Made by a program: the position numbers and the translations under genes. Positions 26,697 through 35,366 of a DNA stretch of 64,000 nt are shown here, piece by piece (the stretch's first letter is position 1; the number at the start of each line of letters is the position of its first letter). The notes beneath the pieces were generated by a model. It was given only the letters and a program-made list of their open reading frames with translations, was not told where the DNA came from and did no database searches. The stretch spans positions 186,001 to 250,000 of the forward strand of contig JAMPGX010000001.1 of NCBI GenBank assembly GCA_023663725.1, read 5' to 3'. This stretch comes from a bacterium (GTDB taxonomy: Bacteria > Bacillota > Clostridia > Lachnospirales > Lachnospiraceae).

Positions 26697-26862
26697 CTAG
26701 TGTACTGGCATGCTCATTTTCGAACTAACAGTGCCGAATATATCGTCACTCTGTAAGGCGGAGGAAGGAGGCGATGCGGTGGCATCGTTGACTGACGACA
26801 ACGCAGCAGATGGCGATATAGGCGGTGCTGTTGGTTCAAAAATGAGCGTGTCAGCACACTAG
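26697..26862. mobile_element. 166-bp fold-back element with 40-bp terminal inverted repeats
   Basis: The ends read CTAGTGTACTGGCATGCTCA and, on the other side, the complement of CTAGTGTGCTGACACGCTCA; the pairing extends over about 40 bp with seven differences, mostly G-T compatible. The interior folds further (ATATATCG..CGATATA). Both ends are CTAG, which could also be a 4-bp target duplication. It reaches into the 3' end of the neighbouring gene. No protein; unrelated in sequence to the element at 24461. Confidence 0.65.
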
Positions 26863-27138
26863 GCTCTCGACGCTCTCCCATCTATGTACTGGACAGCCAT
26901 TCTTTTTCATGGCCGCCCGCAGCTCCACATAGCATCCACAGCTGCGACACATACCCTCCAGCAACAGATCGCAGGCCTTACAGAGAGCCAGTCTCTCCTC
27001 ATATAAGTCCTCCGGCGTCTTCAGCTCCGGCTCAATATTGGCTATGTATTCCTGCAGATTTTTAAAATATTCCTCCTGACCGATCATATCCCTGGTCAGA
27101 CACTTCCGACAATATCTCTGATTATGGGCTTCCTCCAT
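26851..27138 (-). CDS. Cys-rich DUF6171-like protein
   Basis: A 95-residue protein with two zinc-ribbon-like Cys groups: RYCRKCL near the start and CKACDLLLEGMCRSCGCYVELR near the end, plus a later CPVHRW. This looks like the DUF6171 family of small Cys-rich proteins. The last residues (LVC) and stop codon lie inside the terminal inverted repeat of the element at 26697-26862, so the original C-terminus was probably replaced. Confidence 0.7.
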   Translation of the reverse strand: MEEAHNQRYCRKCLTRDMIGQEEYFKNLQEYIANIEPELKTPEDLYEERLALCKACDLLLEGMCRSCGCYVELRAAMKKNGCPVHRWESVESLVC

Positions 27139-27283
27139 AAGATGCCTCCATGCTCACCGCTAGGCGAAACTTCTTTCTATATTCATTCTATATATGAAAA
27201 AGCATAACATCAGCCTCGGCAAAAATCAACCTCCATTCCCTGTGCCGCTACGCTATCACGCAGACAAAATGTACCCACAGCTA

Positions 27284-28004
27284 TTAGTTTTCCAGAGAAT
27301 ACTCCCTGACCAGAATAAACGGCGTAAACTGCCGGCCCTGGCCCGCCGGATTATCTGCCACCAGCTTTGTGAGCTTTGCCCCTGGCCAACTCCGAAGCTG
27401 CCTGCTTTTCCCCAGAAGCTCAATCCCCAGATCATTGGCATCTACAATCACCATTGTAACGCCCGTCTTCTGCCAGACCTCATCACAGACCCTGTCCGGC
27501 TCGCTGGGAATGCGAATGCCAATATGTTCATACTCAGAGATGTCTTTCCCATAGAAACCGTCCAATCTCCTAATCTCCTCACCCAGCATCCGATAAAAGG
27601 TGCCATGAACTCCGCGCAGCGCGTCAACACCTGCACGGACAGCCGCCCACAGGACTTTTCTAAGGCCGCACAGGTTGATGGCAAACTGCATTTTCATCGG
27701 CAGTCCCATGCCCGGCCCGGCAGAAGTCTGATGGACAAAGCGGGACAATATCCGGGCCCAGAATCCGGGCCTGACCTCCTCCTCCGTAATGACTCTCCCC
27801 TGACAGAGAGCGATAATCTTCTCACTGGAAAAAAAGAATGTCTCCCGGCTCGTAAATCGGTTTCACATATTTTTCAATCAGATCGATATAGCTCTCACCG
27901 ATCCTGACAAAGTGTGTCGCAATCGCATGGCGGGCATAGCTTCTGCCGCAGACCGAAACGACCACCTGTTTTCTCTCGTTGGCATAAAAATCTGTATATT
28001 CCAT
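27284..28004 (-). pseudogene. CofE-like (F420-0:L-glutamate ligase family) gene with frameshift
   Basis: Two frames form one protein. Residues 1-60 (MEYTDFYANERKQVV.. to ..YEPGDILFF) match the N-terminus of CofE-domain proteins; the frame then stops. Shifting by one base within the run of seven A's at 27829-27835 (T's on the coding strand) restores ..GDILFSSEKIIALCQGR.. and joins the rest (GMGLPMKMQFAINLCG, GTFYRMLGEEIRRLDGFYG, TMVIVDANDLG, GQGRQFTPFILVRE). It is therefore either a pseudogene, a homopolymer sequencing error or a slippery phase-variable site. Start ATG at 28004. Confidence 0.75.
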
Positions 28005-28149
28005 AGTAGATGATTCTCCTCTGTGCTTGATTTGTTCTGGTACTGATCAGACTATATCAAGCCAGCCTCTAAATCATCTTTAACGCTCAAAAAAACAGGG
28101 AATTCGGGCCCCTTACCTCTCAAGGTATCACGCATTTCCTGTTTATCGT

Positions 28150-28773
28150 TTAACATGCAGTTCCAAAAGCTCCCTCGCAATTGTTACAGCTATAACCTAG
28201 AAATTTTTCAACTGCAACCAGATACTCTTTTGTAATGTGATCTTTTAAACAGCCAATAAAAATAAAGTCACCCTCTAAGATATCATTGGCGACGTCCTCA
28301 GTCAGACTCACTCCACAATGGTACTCAAAGTGCTTCAAGATATCCATACCAATAAGAACATTTGATGTTCTGTCATAGCTAACTCCGATATGTCCGACTG
28401 GTATGCTATAGCCATTAACATAAAACTGTGTAACAGGCACATCAAATTTGAGTACTGAACACTCCAAAAAATCTCCACATCTAAACAAGTCTGTCTGTTC
28501 CCTCCGAAACAGCCTTGTGTCATTGGCGCCAAATCCAAGACTCATATCCAGCTTCGCTTCTATCGCCTGCTTCTTATAGGCCATCGCTGTTTTCTTATCC
28601 AGGCCCACTGATGGCGACTGCAATGAAATACTGGTGTTTTCACAGCCAGTATCTATCTTCGCGTTTCCTGACAAGGCAAGCCTGTGTGTCATCAGACCAA
28701 GTTCAAATTCAACGACAAAAGCATTCCTGCGAACTTCCCCAAGCTTTGACAGGACAAAATTCTTATTCATCAT
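28150..28773 (-). CDS. Retropepsin-like (clan AA) aspartyl protease-type protein
   Basis: A 207-residue protein with the aspartyl protease catalytic triad in AKIDTGCENTSIS (D-T-G) and the later conserved block VLIGMDILKHFEYHCG, the pattern of single-domain retroviral-type proteases (clan AA). Such proteins are active as dimers. It has no membrane helix or signal. Its C-terminus carries Cys pairs (GYSCNNCEGAFGTAC). It follows the 28763-29008 gene with an 11-base overlap, so the two are coupled. Substrate unknown. Confidence 0.65.
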   Translation of the reverse strand: MMNKNFVLSKLGEVRRNAFVVEFELGLMTHRLALSGNAKIDTGCENTSISLQSPSVGLDKKTAMAYKKQAIEAKLDMSLGFGANDTRLFRREQTDLFRCGDFLECSVLKFDVPVTQFYVNGYSIPVGHIGVSYDRTSNVLIGMDILKHFEYHCGVSLTEDVANDILEGDFIFIGCLKDHITKEYLVAVEKFLGYSCNNCEGAFGTAC

Positions 28774-29008
28774 AGGTCACATCCTCGTCCATATCCAGGC
28801 TGTCGTTATATATACAACGACAGCCTGACAGTATCAGTTCTGTCGAATGCGCGTCCCTCTCCTCAGTAACATATGCAATATCTCCTGATAACTTGTTCAG
28901 ACTACCGGATGCATTGGACAGAATAATATAAACATCAGTAATACCCCTGAGTTCGTCATATGTGACTCTACGCCCTACATATAAATCTTCCAAAACTAGT
29001 CGTCTCAT
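28763..29008 (-). CDS. Small hypothetical protein upstream of the retropepsin-like gene
   Basis: An 81-residue protein, MRRLVLEDLYVGRRVTYDEL.. with a Tyr/Asp-rich C-terminus (DMDEDVTYDE). Start ATG at 29008, four bases after GGCAGG; a GTG six codons upstream is less likely. It overlaps the protease-like gene by 11 bases. No family assignment. Confidence 0.55.
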   Translation of the reverse strand: MRRLVLEDLYVGRRVTYDELRGITDVYIILSNASGSLNKLSGDIAYVTEERDAHSTELILSGCRCIYNDSLDMDEDVTYDE

Positions 29009-29100
29009 AAAACCTGCCTTTCTCACTACTACAACTTTGATCTGTCAGCAGCGTACATTATTCTTCACCTGCCCTATATTTATTTTATCACAGGTCTACT

Positions 29101-29337
29101 ATGCTTACAACCAAATATACTGAAAATTCGTTGACGGTTTGGTTGCCACAATATCTGCCTCTTATATCATTCACTTTGTTTCACAATGGAGTTGCTCTCG
29201 AAATAATTTGCAGGATCATAGGACATACGACTATTAAGATGATCAGGAAGTACACATCACAAAAAGACATTATATTCTCAGCTATTGGAAAAGTGGCGGA
29301 ATCCCTATTTAAAAGCTTTCCCGCCACTCAATCTCAA
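29101..29337 (+). pseudogene. Integrase (tyrosine recombinase) C-terminal remnant at tRNA-Arg
   Basis: The frame FHNGVALEIICRIIGHTTIKM..RKYTSQKDIIF matches the last 50 or so residues of phage integrases, with GHTTIKMIRKYT corresponding to the H-x-x-x-x-x-x-x-x-Y end of the catalytic domain. The Arg-His-Arg part is absent, so it is not functional. It abuts the 3' end of the tRNA, the usual attachment site for such elements, and marks a lost integrative element. Confidence 0.6.
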
Positions 29338-29411
29338 CGTGCGTTAGAGGATTCGAACCCCCGACCTTTTGGTCCGTAGCCAAACGCTCTATCCAGCTGA
29401 GCTAAACGCAC
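29338..29411 (-). tRNA. tRNA-Arg (anticodon ACG)
   Basis: Cloverleaf on the minus strand: acceptor GTGCGTT/AACGCAC, D-stem GCTC/GAGC, anticodon stem TTTGG/CCAAA with loop CTACGGA (anticodon ACG), T-arm GGGGG TTCGAAT CCTCT (with G-T pairs). The discriminator is G; CCA is not encoded. Confidence 0.95.
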
Positions 29412-29468
29412 ATCTGTTGCAGATTCTCTCTGCAACACTATATATTCTACTAATATCTGCTTCAGTTG

Positions 29469-30938
29469 TCAATAGCTTTTTTGAATTTTTTTCGTTTCAT
29501 CATTCAGATTTTCTACAATTGCCGTCACCTCGGACACCATATTGCTATTTTTCTCGCAGGCGTCGTAGGTCTCACTGGAATGGGCAGACACCTCCTCCGT
29601 GATGGCGGAGATCGTCTGAATGCTCTCCACGATGCCCGCATTGGCGGTCTCCAGCTCGACGACCGTATTTCTCATAGCTGTGGTCTGCTGCTCAATATTC
29701 TTCGTCATACCCGCGATCTTTTCAAAGCTGCCCATGACCTCCCTGGCCGTCACAGCGTGAGAACTGTTGCTGTCTGTCACCTGATCAATAGCGGAGGACA
29801 CCTCCTTTAACTCTGCGTTGATATTCTGAATCAGCTCCGTGATACTGACTGTGGCAGACTTGGTCTGATTGGCCAGGGAAGATATCTCGCTGGCTACCAC
29901 GGCAAACCCTCTGCCCGCATCCCCTGCTCTGGCGGCCTCTATGCTGGCATTCAGGGACAGCAGGCTGGTCTGGCTCGTGATACCGGTAATCATCTCAATG
30001 ATGGTGTTCATCTTCTCCGTCTGAACATTCAGATCCTCCATCCTGCTGATAACCATATTATTGGCTTCTATGGATTTCTGCACCTGCTCCGTCATAGCGT
30101 CAATATTCTTCTGGCCCTCCCGAATCATCTCGGAGGCATCATCCACACCCTTGTCAATGCTCTCGGCATTATCCTTGACCTTGGAGATATGATTCTGTAT
30201 CTCCTCGGTACGGCTGAGCTGCTGTTGAATAGATTCCGCTGTCTCAGTGCTTCCCTGCGTCACCTCCTTCATCGAGCCCTGAATATGCGTTACAGATTGA
30301 TCGAGCTGCTCCATCTTCTCCGTCACCTGCTCGATTCCCTGACTGATCTGCTCCGCGAGCTGCAGGGTACTGCTGAGCATCTGCGTAGATTTATCCTTCT
30401 CCGCATTCAGACTAGACAGCTTGCTCTGATTGAGCTTATTCAAACACATAGTAGTGATAACGCAAAAAATAGAAATCAATGTGATACTGGCAACTCTGAT
30501 CTCCACGTCCGCAATCTGCTCAGTCGTATACCCTTCAGTCATGGCCACGTATATAATGTCAACTATATTGAGCGCGCACATACTTCCGCAGTACAGAGCC
30601 GTAAAACGCACATTGGAGTACAGCAACAGCACAACAAACATCGGAATCGCATACACAAAATTGGTAATGCTGTTAGCCGTAAATATGGCAAATGCATACA
30701 AGATGCCATAACACACTGCGATAACGTGCATAATCAGCCCGCTGTCAGGCTCCCTTTTAAACAGGATCCACTCCACAATTACCGGCACCAGACATATGGC
30801 CAGAAATACACATATGTAACCCACGCCTCTGGCGCCCTTTAACAACTCCACCATATAAGCCAGGGCCAGTACTACATCTATGATCGTATGGCACATAATG
30901 GCCGTTCGGTTGATATACGCTTTCTCTGACAGTTTCAT
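29469..30938 (-). CDS. Methyl-accepting chemotaxis protein
   Basis: A 489-residue receptor. The N-terminal 190 residues are membrane helices (about six), without a recognisable extracellular sensor domain. The cytoplasmic part is the coiled-coil signalling domain with the hairpin tip [20 protein letters not shown]. Ligands are unknown; a polytopic input region suggests sensing of membrane state or a small hydrophobic signal. Start ATG at 30938 behind GGGGGAAGGA. No chemotaxis operon in the window. Confidence 0.9.
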   Translation of the reverse strand: MKLSEKAYINRTAIMCHTIIDVVLALAYMVELLKGARGVGYICVFLAICLVPVIVEWILFKREPDSGLIMHVIAVCYGILYAFAIFTANSITNFVYAIPMFVVLLLYSNVRFTALYCGSMCALNIVDIIYVAMTEGYTTEQIADVEIRVASITLISIFCVITTMCLNKLNQSKLSSLNAEKDKSTQMLSSTLQLAEQISQGIEQVTEKMEQLDQSVTHIQGSMKEVTQGSTETAESIQQQLSRTEEIQNHISKVKDNAESIDKGVDDASEMIREGQKNIDAMTEQVQKSIEANNMVISRMEDLNVQTEKMNTIIEMITGITSQTSLLSLNASIEAARAGDAGRGFAVVASEISSLANQTKSATVSITELIQNINAELKEVSSAIDQVTDSNSSHAVTAREVMGSFEKIAGMTKNIEQQTTAMRNTVVELETANAGIVESIQTISAITEEVSAHSSETYDACEKNSNMVSEVTAIVENLNDETKKIQKSY

Positions 30939-31043
30939 TTCCTTCCCCCTGATCCCTATTGTATTTTCTATAAATAATAATAAATAATATATAAGTTATA
31001 CCATATTTAACAAAAAAAAGATAGGTTAATTCTGTCTTTTTTC

Positions 31044-31072
31044 GTGTCAATTTTGAAAGAGTATGCTATAAT
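31044..31072 (+). promoter_or_regulatory. Promoter of the sufC-sufB pair
   Basis: GTGTCA, 17 bases, then TGCTATAAT, an extended -10, about 56 bases upstream of sufC. Confidence 0.6.
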
Positions 31073-31127
31073 GAATAAAATGTGCGTCATTGGCGCATGG
31101 AGCAATGGGCAAACTCAGGAGGTATTT

Positions 31128-31859
31128 ATGCTGCAATTGGAGAATCTCTCCTATCAGGTGGCGGACGAATCCGACTCCCGCAAGGAGATCATTAAAAATA
31201 TGAACCTGACCATAGGCGACCACCGCTTTATCGTGATCACCGGACCAAACGGCGGCGGCAAGTCCACGTTGGCCAAGCTGATCATGGGTATCGAAAGGCC
31301 CACCGGAGGACGAATCCTGTTTAACGGACAGGATATCACAGAGTTGTCTGTCACAGAGAGGGCCAGATGCGGTATCAGCTTTGCCTTTCAACAGCCGGTG
31401 CGCTTCAAGGGAATCAAGGTCAAAGACCTGATCACCCTGGCCGCTGGGAATTCCCTCTCCACCGCCGGAGCCTGCGAGTATCTGTCCAAGGTAGGACTCT
31501 GCGCCCGAGACTATATCGGCAGGGACGTGGACGCCAGCCTCTCCGGTGGAGAGCTAAAGCGCATCGAGATCGCCACAGTGCTGGCACGCAATACCCCCCT
31601 GTCCGTATTTGACGAGCCTGAGGCGGGCATTGACCTGTGGAGCTTCAACAATCTGATTAAGGTCTTTGAGGAACTGCACGACACGGGGACCGATCGCTCC
31701 CTGATCATCATCTCCCATCAGGAGCGCATCCTGAATATCGCGGATGAGATCGTCGTGATTGCGGAGGGTCAGGTGAAAGCCCAGGGACGCAAGGAAAATA
31801 TCCTGCCGGAGCTGCTGCAGGATACCGGAAGCTGCCGCTTCTATCAGGAAGTGCAGTGA
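31128..31859 (+). CDS. sufC: Fe-S cluster assembly ATPase SufC
   Basis: A 243-residue cytosolic ABC ATPase. Walker A GPNGGGKSTLAKL, Q-loop FAFQQP, signature LSGGELKRIEIA and Walker B LSVFDEPEAG are intact. SufC drives conformational change of the SufB/SufD scaffold in iron-sulfur cluster assembly. Start ATG at 31128 with AGGAGG upstream. sufB follows after 17 bases; no sufD, sufS or sufU gene is adjacent. Confidence 0.93.
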   Translation: MLQLENLSYQVADESDSRKEIIKNMNLTIGDHRFIVITGPNGGGKSTLAKLIMGIERPTGGRILFNGQDITELSVTERARCGISFAFQQPVRFKGIKVKDLITLAAGNSLSTAGACEYLSKVGLCARDYIGRDVDASLSGGELKRIEIATVLARNTPLSVFDEPEAGIDLWSFNNLIKVFEELHDTGTDRSLIIISHQERILNIADEIVVIAEGQVKAQGRKENILPELLQDTGSCRFYQEVQ

Positions 31860-31876
31860 GACAGGAGGTGTTCTAA

Positions 31877-32794
31877 ATGGATGCAATACAGAAGGAGCTG
31901 CTCGAGCAGGTGGCTGGGCTTCACGAGATGCCCGCCGGAGCTTATAATATTCGGGCGAACGGTGAGGCCGTGGCCCGAAGCACCACTGCTCATATTGATA
32001 TCGTCACCAAGACGGACAAAGCGGGCATTGATATTGTCATACAGTCCGGCACCAAAAAGGAGAGCGTTCACATTCCGGTGATCCTGAGCCAGAGTGGATT
32101 GACCGAGATGGTCTACAACGATTTCCATGTGGGGGACGACTGCGACGTGACTATCGTGGCGGGCTGCGGCATCCACAACAGCGGCGATCAGATGTCCCGA
32201 CACGACGGCGTCCACACCTTTTACATTGGGAAGAATTCCCATGTCAAATATGTGGAAAAACACTACGGCTCCGGGGAGGGCACCGGAGAGCGGATCATGA
32301 ACCCTGAGACTGTGGTGATACTGGGCGAAAACAGCTTCATGGAGCTGGAGACCGTACAGATACGGGGCGTGGACTCCACCAAGCGCTCCACGAAAGCGAC
32401 ACTGGCGGACGGAGCCAGGATCATCGTCACCGAGAAGCTGATGACCCACGGAAAGCAGTACGCGGAGACCTCCTTTGACGTAGATCTGGATGGCGAAGGC
32501 TCCAGCGCCAATGTGATCTCGCGGGCGGTGGCTAAGGATGATTCCCGCCAGCTCTTCCTGGCCAAGATAAACGGCAACAACCGCTGCGCCGGTCACTCCG
32601 AATGCGACGCGATCATCATGGATAACGCCAGGATCAGCGCTATTCCAGAGATCACCGCCAACCATCTGGACGCGGAGCTGATTCACGAGGCCGCCATCGG
32701 CAAGATCGCCGGAGACCAGATCGTCAAGCTGATGACGCTGGGACTGACGGAGACCGAGGCCGAGGCGCAGATCGTGAACGGATTCCTCAAATAG
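31877..32794 (+). CDS. sufB: SufB/SufD-family Fe-S scaffold protein
   Basis: A 305-residue SufBD-type protein, shorter than standard SufB (about 465), since the N-terminal extension is lacking. The beta-helix core is seen in THDGVHTFYIGKNSHVKYVEKH-like spacing (blocks HTFYIGKNSHVKYVEKHYG and FDVDLDGEGSSANVISRAVAK), the Cys/His-rich end includes NNRCAGHSECDAIIMD. With sufC it forms the two-gene set known as the SUF-like minimal system (SMS). Start ATG behind AGGAGG. Confidence 0.9.
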   Translation: MDAIQKELLEQVAGLHEMPAGAYNIRANGEAVARSTTAHIDIVTKTDKAGIDIVIQSGTKKESVHIPVILSQSGLTEMVYNDFHVGDDCDVTIVAGCGIHNSGDQMSRHDGVHTFYIGKNSHVKYVEKHYGSGEGTGERIMNPETVVILGENSFMELETVQIRGVDSTKRSTKATLADGARIIVTEKLMTHGKQYAETSFDVDLDGEGSSANVISRAVAKDDSRQLFLAKINGNNRCAGHSECDAIIMDNARISAIPEITANHLDAELIHEAAIGKIAGDQIVKLMTLGLTETEAEAQIVNGFLK

Positions 32795-32815
32795 CCGCAA
32801 CCGACCGGTATAGTC

Positions 32816-32856
32816 AAAGTGCGGTATTTCCCTCGATCTGGGAAATACCGCACTTT
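32816..32856. terminator. Bidirectional terminator hairpin after sufB
   Basis: A perfect 17-bp stem (AAAGTGCGGTATTTCCC and its complement) with a 7-base loop, between convergent genes; the T-runs are short on both sides. Confidence 0.65.
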
Positions 32857-32883
32857 GCTGGAAAAGCTTTATCGTCTTCCTCC

Positions 32884-33345
32884 TTAACACGCCGCATAAT
32901 TTTTCATCTCCGCGCCCCTGTCAAATGCCTCCAATTCTTCCCTCGGAATATCGCCCTTGCCGTCATATCGGTAATAACGGCCATGGTCCGCCCGAAATTC
33001 CAGCACACAGTAATCCTCATCCTCCACACCGCCAGGATAATAACGCTCATCCCCCTCATTCCACAACAGTTCTCTGTATTCCCGCTCAAAATGAACAGTG
33101 ACCTTACCGGCGAGACATACTCCCTCAAATGCCGTGCAATCAACAAAGTACAGACACGCTCTGTCGTTTTTCAATAATGCCTGCACATGCATGGAAGAGG
33201 TGTTAGTGGAGATATAATGTACTCCCAGCCCCTTGTGCCAGGTACTAAAGACTTGCCTGATACTGGGATTGCCCTCCCCGTCAAGAAAACCGAGACCTGC
33301 GGACCCTGCCTTCTTGACCAGGTCATTGATTTCTTCTAATGTCAT
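32884..33345 (-). CDS. Pyridoxamine 5'-phosphate oxidase-like flavin-binding protein
   Basis: A 153-residue split-barrel protein: GLGFLDGEGNPSIRQVFSTW, HYISTNTSSMHVQALLKNDRACLYFVD and LAGKVTVHFE are typical of the PPOX/FMN-binding family. Substrate unknown. Start ATG at 33345 behind AAGGAG. It is 46 bases downstream of the MarR regulator gene, on the same strand, so probably under its control. Confidence 0.85.
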   Translation of the reverse strand: MTLEEINDLVKKAGSAGLGFLDGEGNPSIRQVFSTWHKGLGVHYISTNTSSMHVQALLKNDRACLYFVDCTAFEGVCLAGKVTVHFEREYRELLWNEGDERYYPGGVEDEDYCVLEFRADHGRYYRYDGKGDIPREELEAFDRGAEMKNYAAC

Positions 33346-33391
33346 ATTGACTCCTTCCTGCCCGCTTGAGCGAGCGCACAAACGATAACTG

Positions 33392-33859
33392 TTATTCTCC
33401 GCAAAGATTTCTTTTGTGTCCACTGCCTTCTTCTTTTTCCAGATTTCGCAGGACTCTCTCCAGGCCGTCGTCGAGAGCAAGTATCTCCTCTTCGGTAAAT
33501 CCCCTGTAAAACAGACGGCTCATATCGTCCGACACCTCCTGATACTTCCGCTCCAAATTCCTGGCCTGAGGAGTGAGACAAATGCGTATCTGCCTCCGGT
33601 CTTTTGCGTCATAGCACCGCACCACATGTCCCTGGCTTTCCAGCCGGTCAAGCATACCGGTCAGCGTAGTCTTGGCCAGCCCTGTCCTCTTAGCCAGTTC
33701 TACGATGGGCAAATCATCCTCCTGCCACAGGACATAAAGTATACGTCCCTGCGCACCGTTGAACTCCTCAATCCCCGCTTCTATGAGCAGTCTGCCGAAA
33801 ATACGCCCCTGAATCTGCTTAATCTGTGAAATCAAAAAACCGCCCCTTGTCTCGATCAT
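33392..33859 (-). CDS. MarR-family transcriptional regulator
   Basis: A 155-residue winged-helix repressor type protein. The helix-turn-helix and wing are seen in PIVELAKRTGLAKTTLTGML DRLESQG and VVRCYDAKDRRQIRICLT. Start ATG at 33859 behind AGGAGG. A near-perfect palindrome over its promoter suggests autoregulation. Confidence 0.92.
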   Translation of the reverse strand: MIETRGGFLISQIKQIQGRIFGRLLIEAGIEEFNGAQGRILYVLWQEDDLPIVELAKRTGLAKTTLTGMLDRLESQGHVVRCYDAKDRRQIRICLTPQARNLERKYQEVSDDMSRLFYRGFTEEEILALDDGLERVLRNLEKEEGSGHKRNLCGE

Positions 33860-33875
33860 TTTTCCTCCTATAACG

Positions 33876-33897
33876 AATAGTACTATATAGAACTATT
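33876..33897 (-). promoter_or_regulatory. Palindromic operator in the MarR promoter
   Basis: AATAGTACTATATAGAACTATT is symmetric at 20 of 22 positions. The minus-strand -35 TTGACA (33901-33906) and -10 TACTAT flank and overlap it, so a dimer bound here would block RNA polymerase. Confidence 0.7.
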
Positions 33898-34018
33898 AAT
33901 TGTCAAGTATTTTTTCTGCAATACAGTTTTGTCCGATTCATTCTGCGGCAAGCAAGACCGCCGGACAAACAGTCTACATTTACACAGTTTTCATTTACAT
34001 GGAAACAAATAATGGGGC

Positions 34019-35320
34019 TTAAGCCCTCACCATCTGAGACAGAAACAGCAACACCATCGCCGCTATGACAAAGCGCAGCAATTTGTCGTACAGACCCTCT
34101 CCCGCCGGCGGACGCAGCCGTTGCTGTGCGCTGCCTGACGCGGCGAACTGCTCCCTCTCCCAGTACTGCCTTGCGTACCTGAATACCTCATCGGCGCCCA
34201 TATCGCTCTTGTTGACGCTGCAGCTCCCGCCGTCCAGAAACGACAGATTTCGCACCCAGCCCTTCTTGGGGTCCGATACCCAGCCGCTTTTGATCTCCAT
34301 TACCACATCGAACGAAAAGACCTGAAGCATCCCTCTCTCATCCACCAGATAGTGCCTGGTGACGGTAAAATCCTTAGTCTTAACCAGCGGTTCCTCCAGA
34401 AAATACTCCTTGCAGAACTTAGATAGGACCTGCTTTCTGTCCCCCCATCTGGCAAAGCGGGCCATATTGTCCACCATGGGCCGCAGGGCCATCAGCAGAT
34501 ACAGCATAAATGCCAACACAATGAGCGCCGGAAACCACACCTTCAGCGCAAAGCTGTCCACCTCACCTGACATCCAGAAGGCAAAGCAAAGCGCTGGAAT
34601 CCAGATCGCCAGCGCGCCTCTCACGGTGGCATTCTGACACAGGAGTCCATACAGCAGAAAGCTTACTGTGGGATGATGCCCCTCCCGGTACGGAAAACGG
34701 GAAATCCGCATCGACCAGATCTGTGTGAGTCCCGCCAGCACAATCAGCGCCGTCTTCAGCGCCAGCGCCACTGTCCCGTACAGAAACAGGTACAGCGGCA
34801 GGTTATATCCCAGCCCTGCCAGCGATCTGCCCGCCAGCGCAAGCAGATCGACTCCTCCAACCAGTCCGGCAATGCCCACGACTGTCAGAAGCGCCGCCAT
34901 GAGGAAGTCCAGGCTGTAAGAGAAGATCCACCGGACAACGTTCAAGCGGTTCTCCCGATTCTTTCTCCAGAGCCGCCAGGTCAGGCACCAGAGGATGGCA
35001 AACAGACCCGCAAGACACAGCAGTTCCGTGTACAGGCGGGGAGACAGGGCCTGCGTCCACACTCTCTCCAGCTCAGCGCTGGCGGGCATCTGCAGGAGGA
35101 TGGCAATGAGCGATGCCGCCATAATCGTGATGGTCCCCGGCAAAAGCATGACCATCAAAGTCTCCATTCCCGTCTTTTTCTTCACCAGCGCATACAGGTC
35201 CATCAGGTACAGAGCGATATTGAGATACAACAGCACCATCACCAGCCAGAACGCCACCCAACTCACGCCCTTGCTCTCCGCTATTTTGCTAATATCCTGG
35301 AACAATTCCACCAGCCGCAT
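34019..35320 (-). CDS. Polytopic membrane protein of unknown function
   Basis: A 433-residue protein with about ten hydrophobic helices, a soluble segment (about 300-380: KTKDFTVTRHYLVDERGMLQVFSFD) and a final C-terminal helix. Start ATG at 35320 behind GGGGGG. It is followed (in transcription sense preceded) by the propeller-like gene at 35367, 46 bases away. No family assignment. Confidence 0.7.
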   Translation of the reverse strand: MRLVELFQDISKIAESKGVSWVAFWLVMVLLYLNIALYLMDLYALVKKKTGMETLMVMLLPGTITIMAASLIAILLQMPASAELERVWTQALSPRLYTELLCLAGLFAILWCLTWRLWRKNRENRLNVVRWIFSYSLDFLMAALLTVVGIAGLVGGVDLLALAGRSLAGLGYNLPLYLFLYGTVALALKTALIVLAGLTQIWSMRISRFPYREGHHPTVSFLLYGLLCQNATVRGALAIWIPALCFAFWMSGEVDSFALKVWFPALIVLAFMLYLLMALRPMVDNMARFARWGDRKQVLSKFCKEYFLEEPLVKTKDFTVTRHYLVDERGMLQVFSFDVVMEIKSGWVSDPKKGWVRNLSFLDGGSCSVNKSDMGADEVFRYARQYWEREQFAASGSAQQRLRPPAGEGLYDKLLRFVIAAMVLLFLSQMVRA

Positions 35321-35366
35321 ACTGTCCCCCCTCTACGCACGGCATTTATCATCTGCCACAGATATT

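Noticed and set aside
28763-29026. A longer start for the small gene (GTG at 29026).
   Set aside because: The ATG at 29008 has a well-placed GGCAGG site; the upstream codon lacks one.
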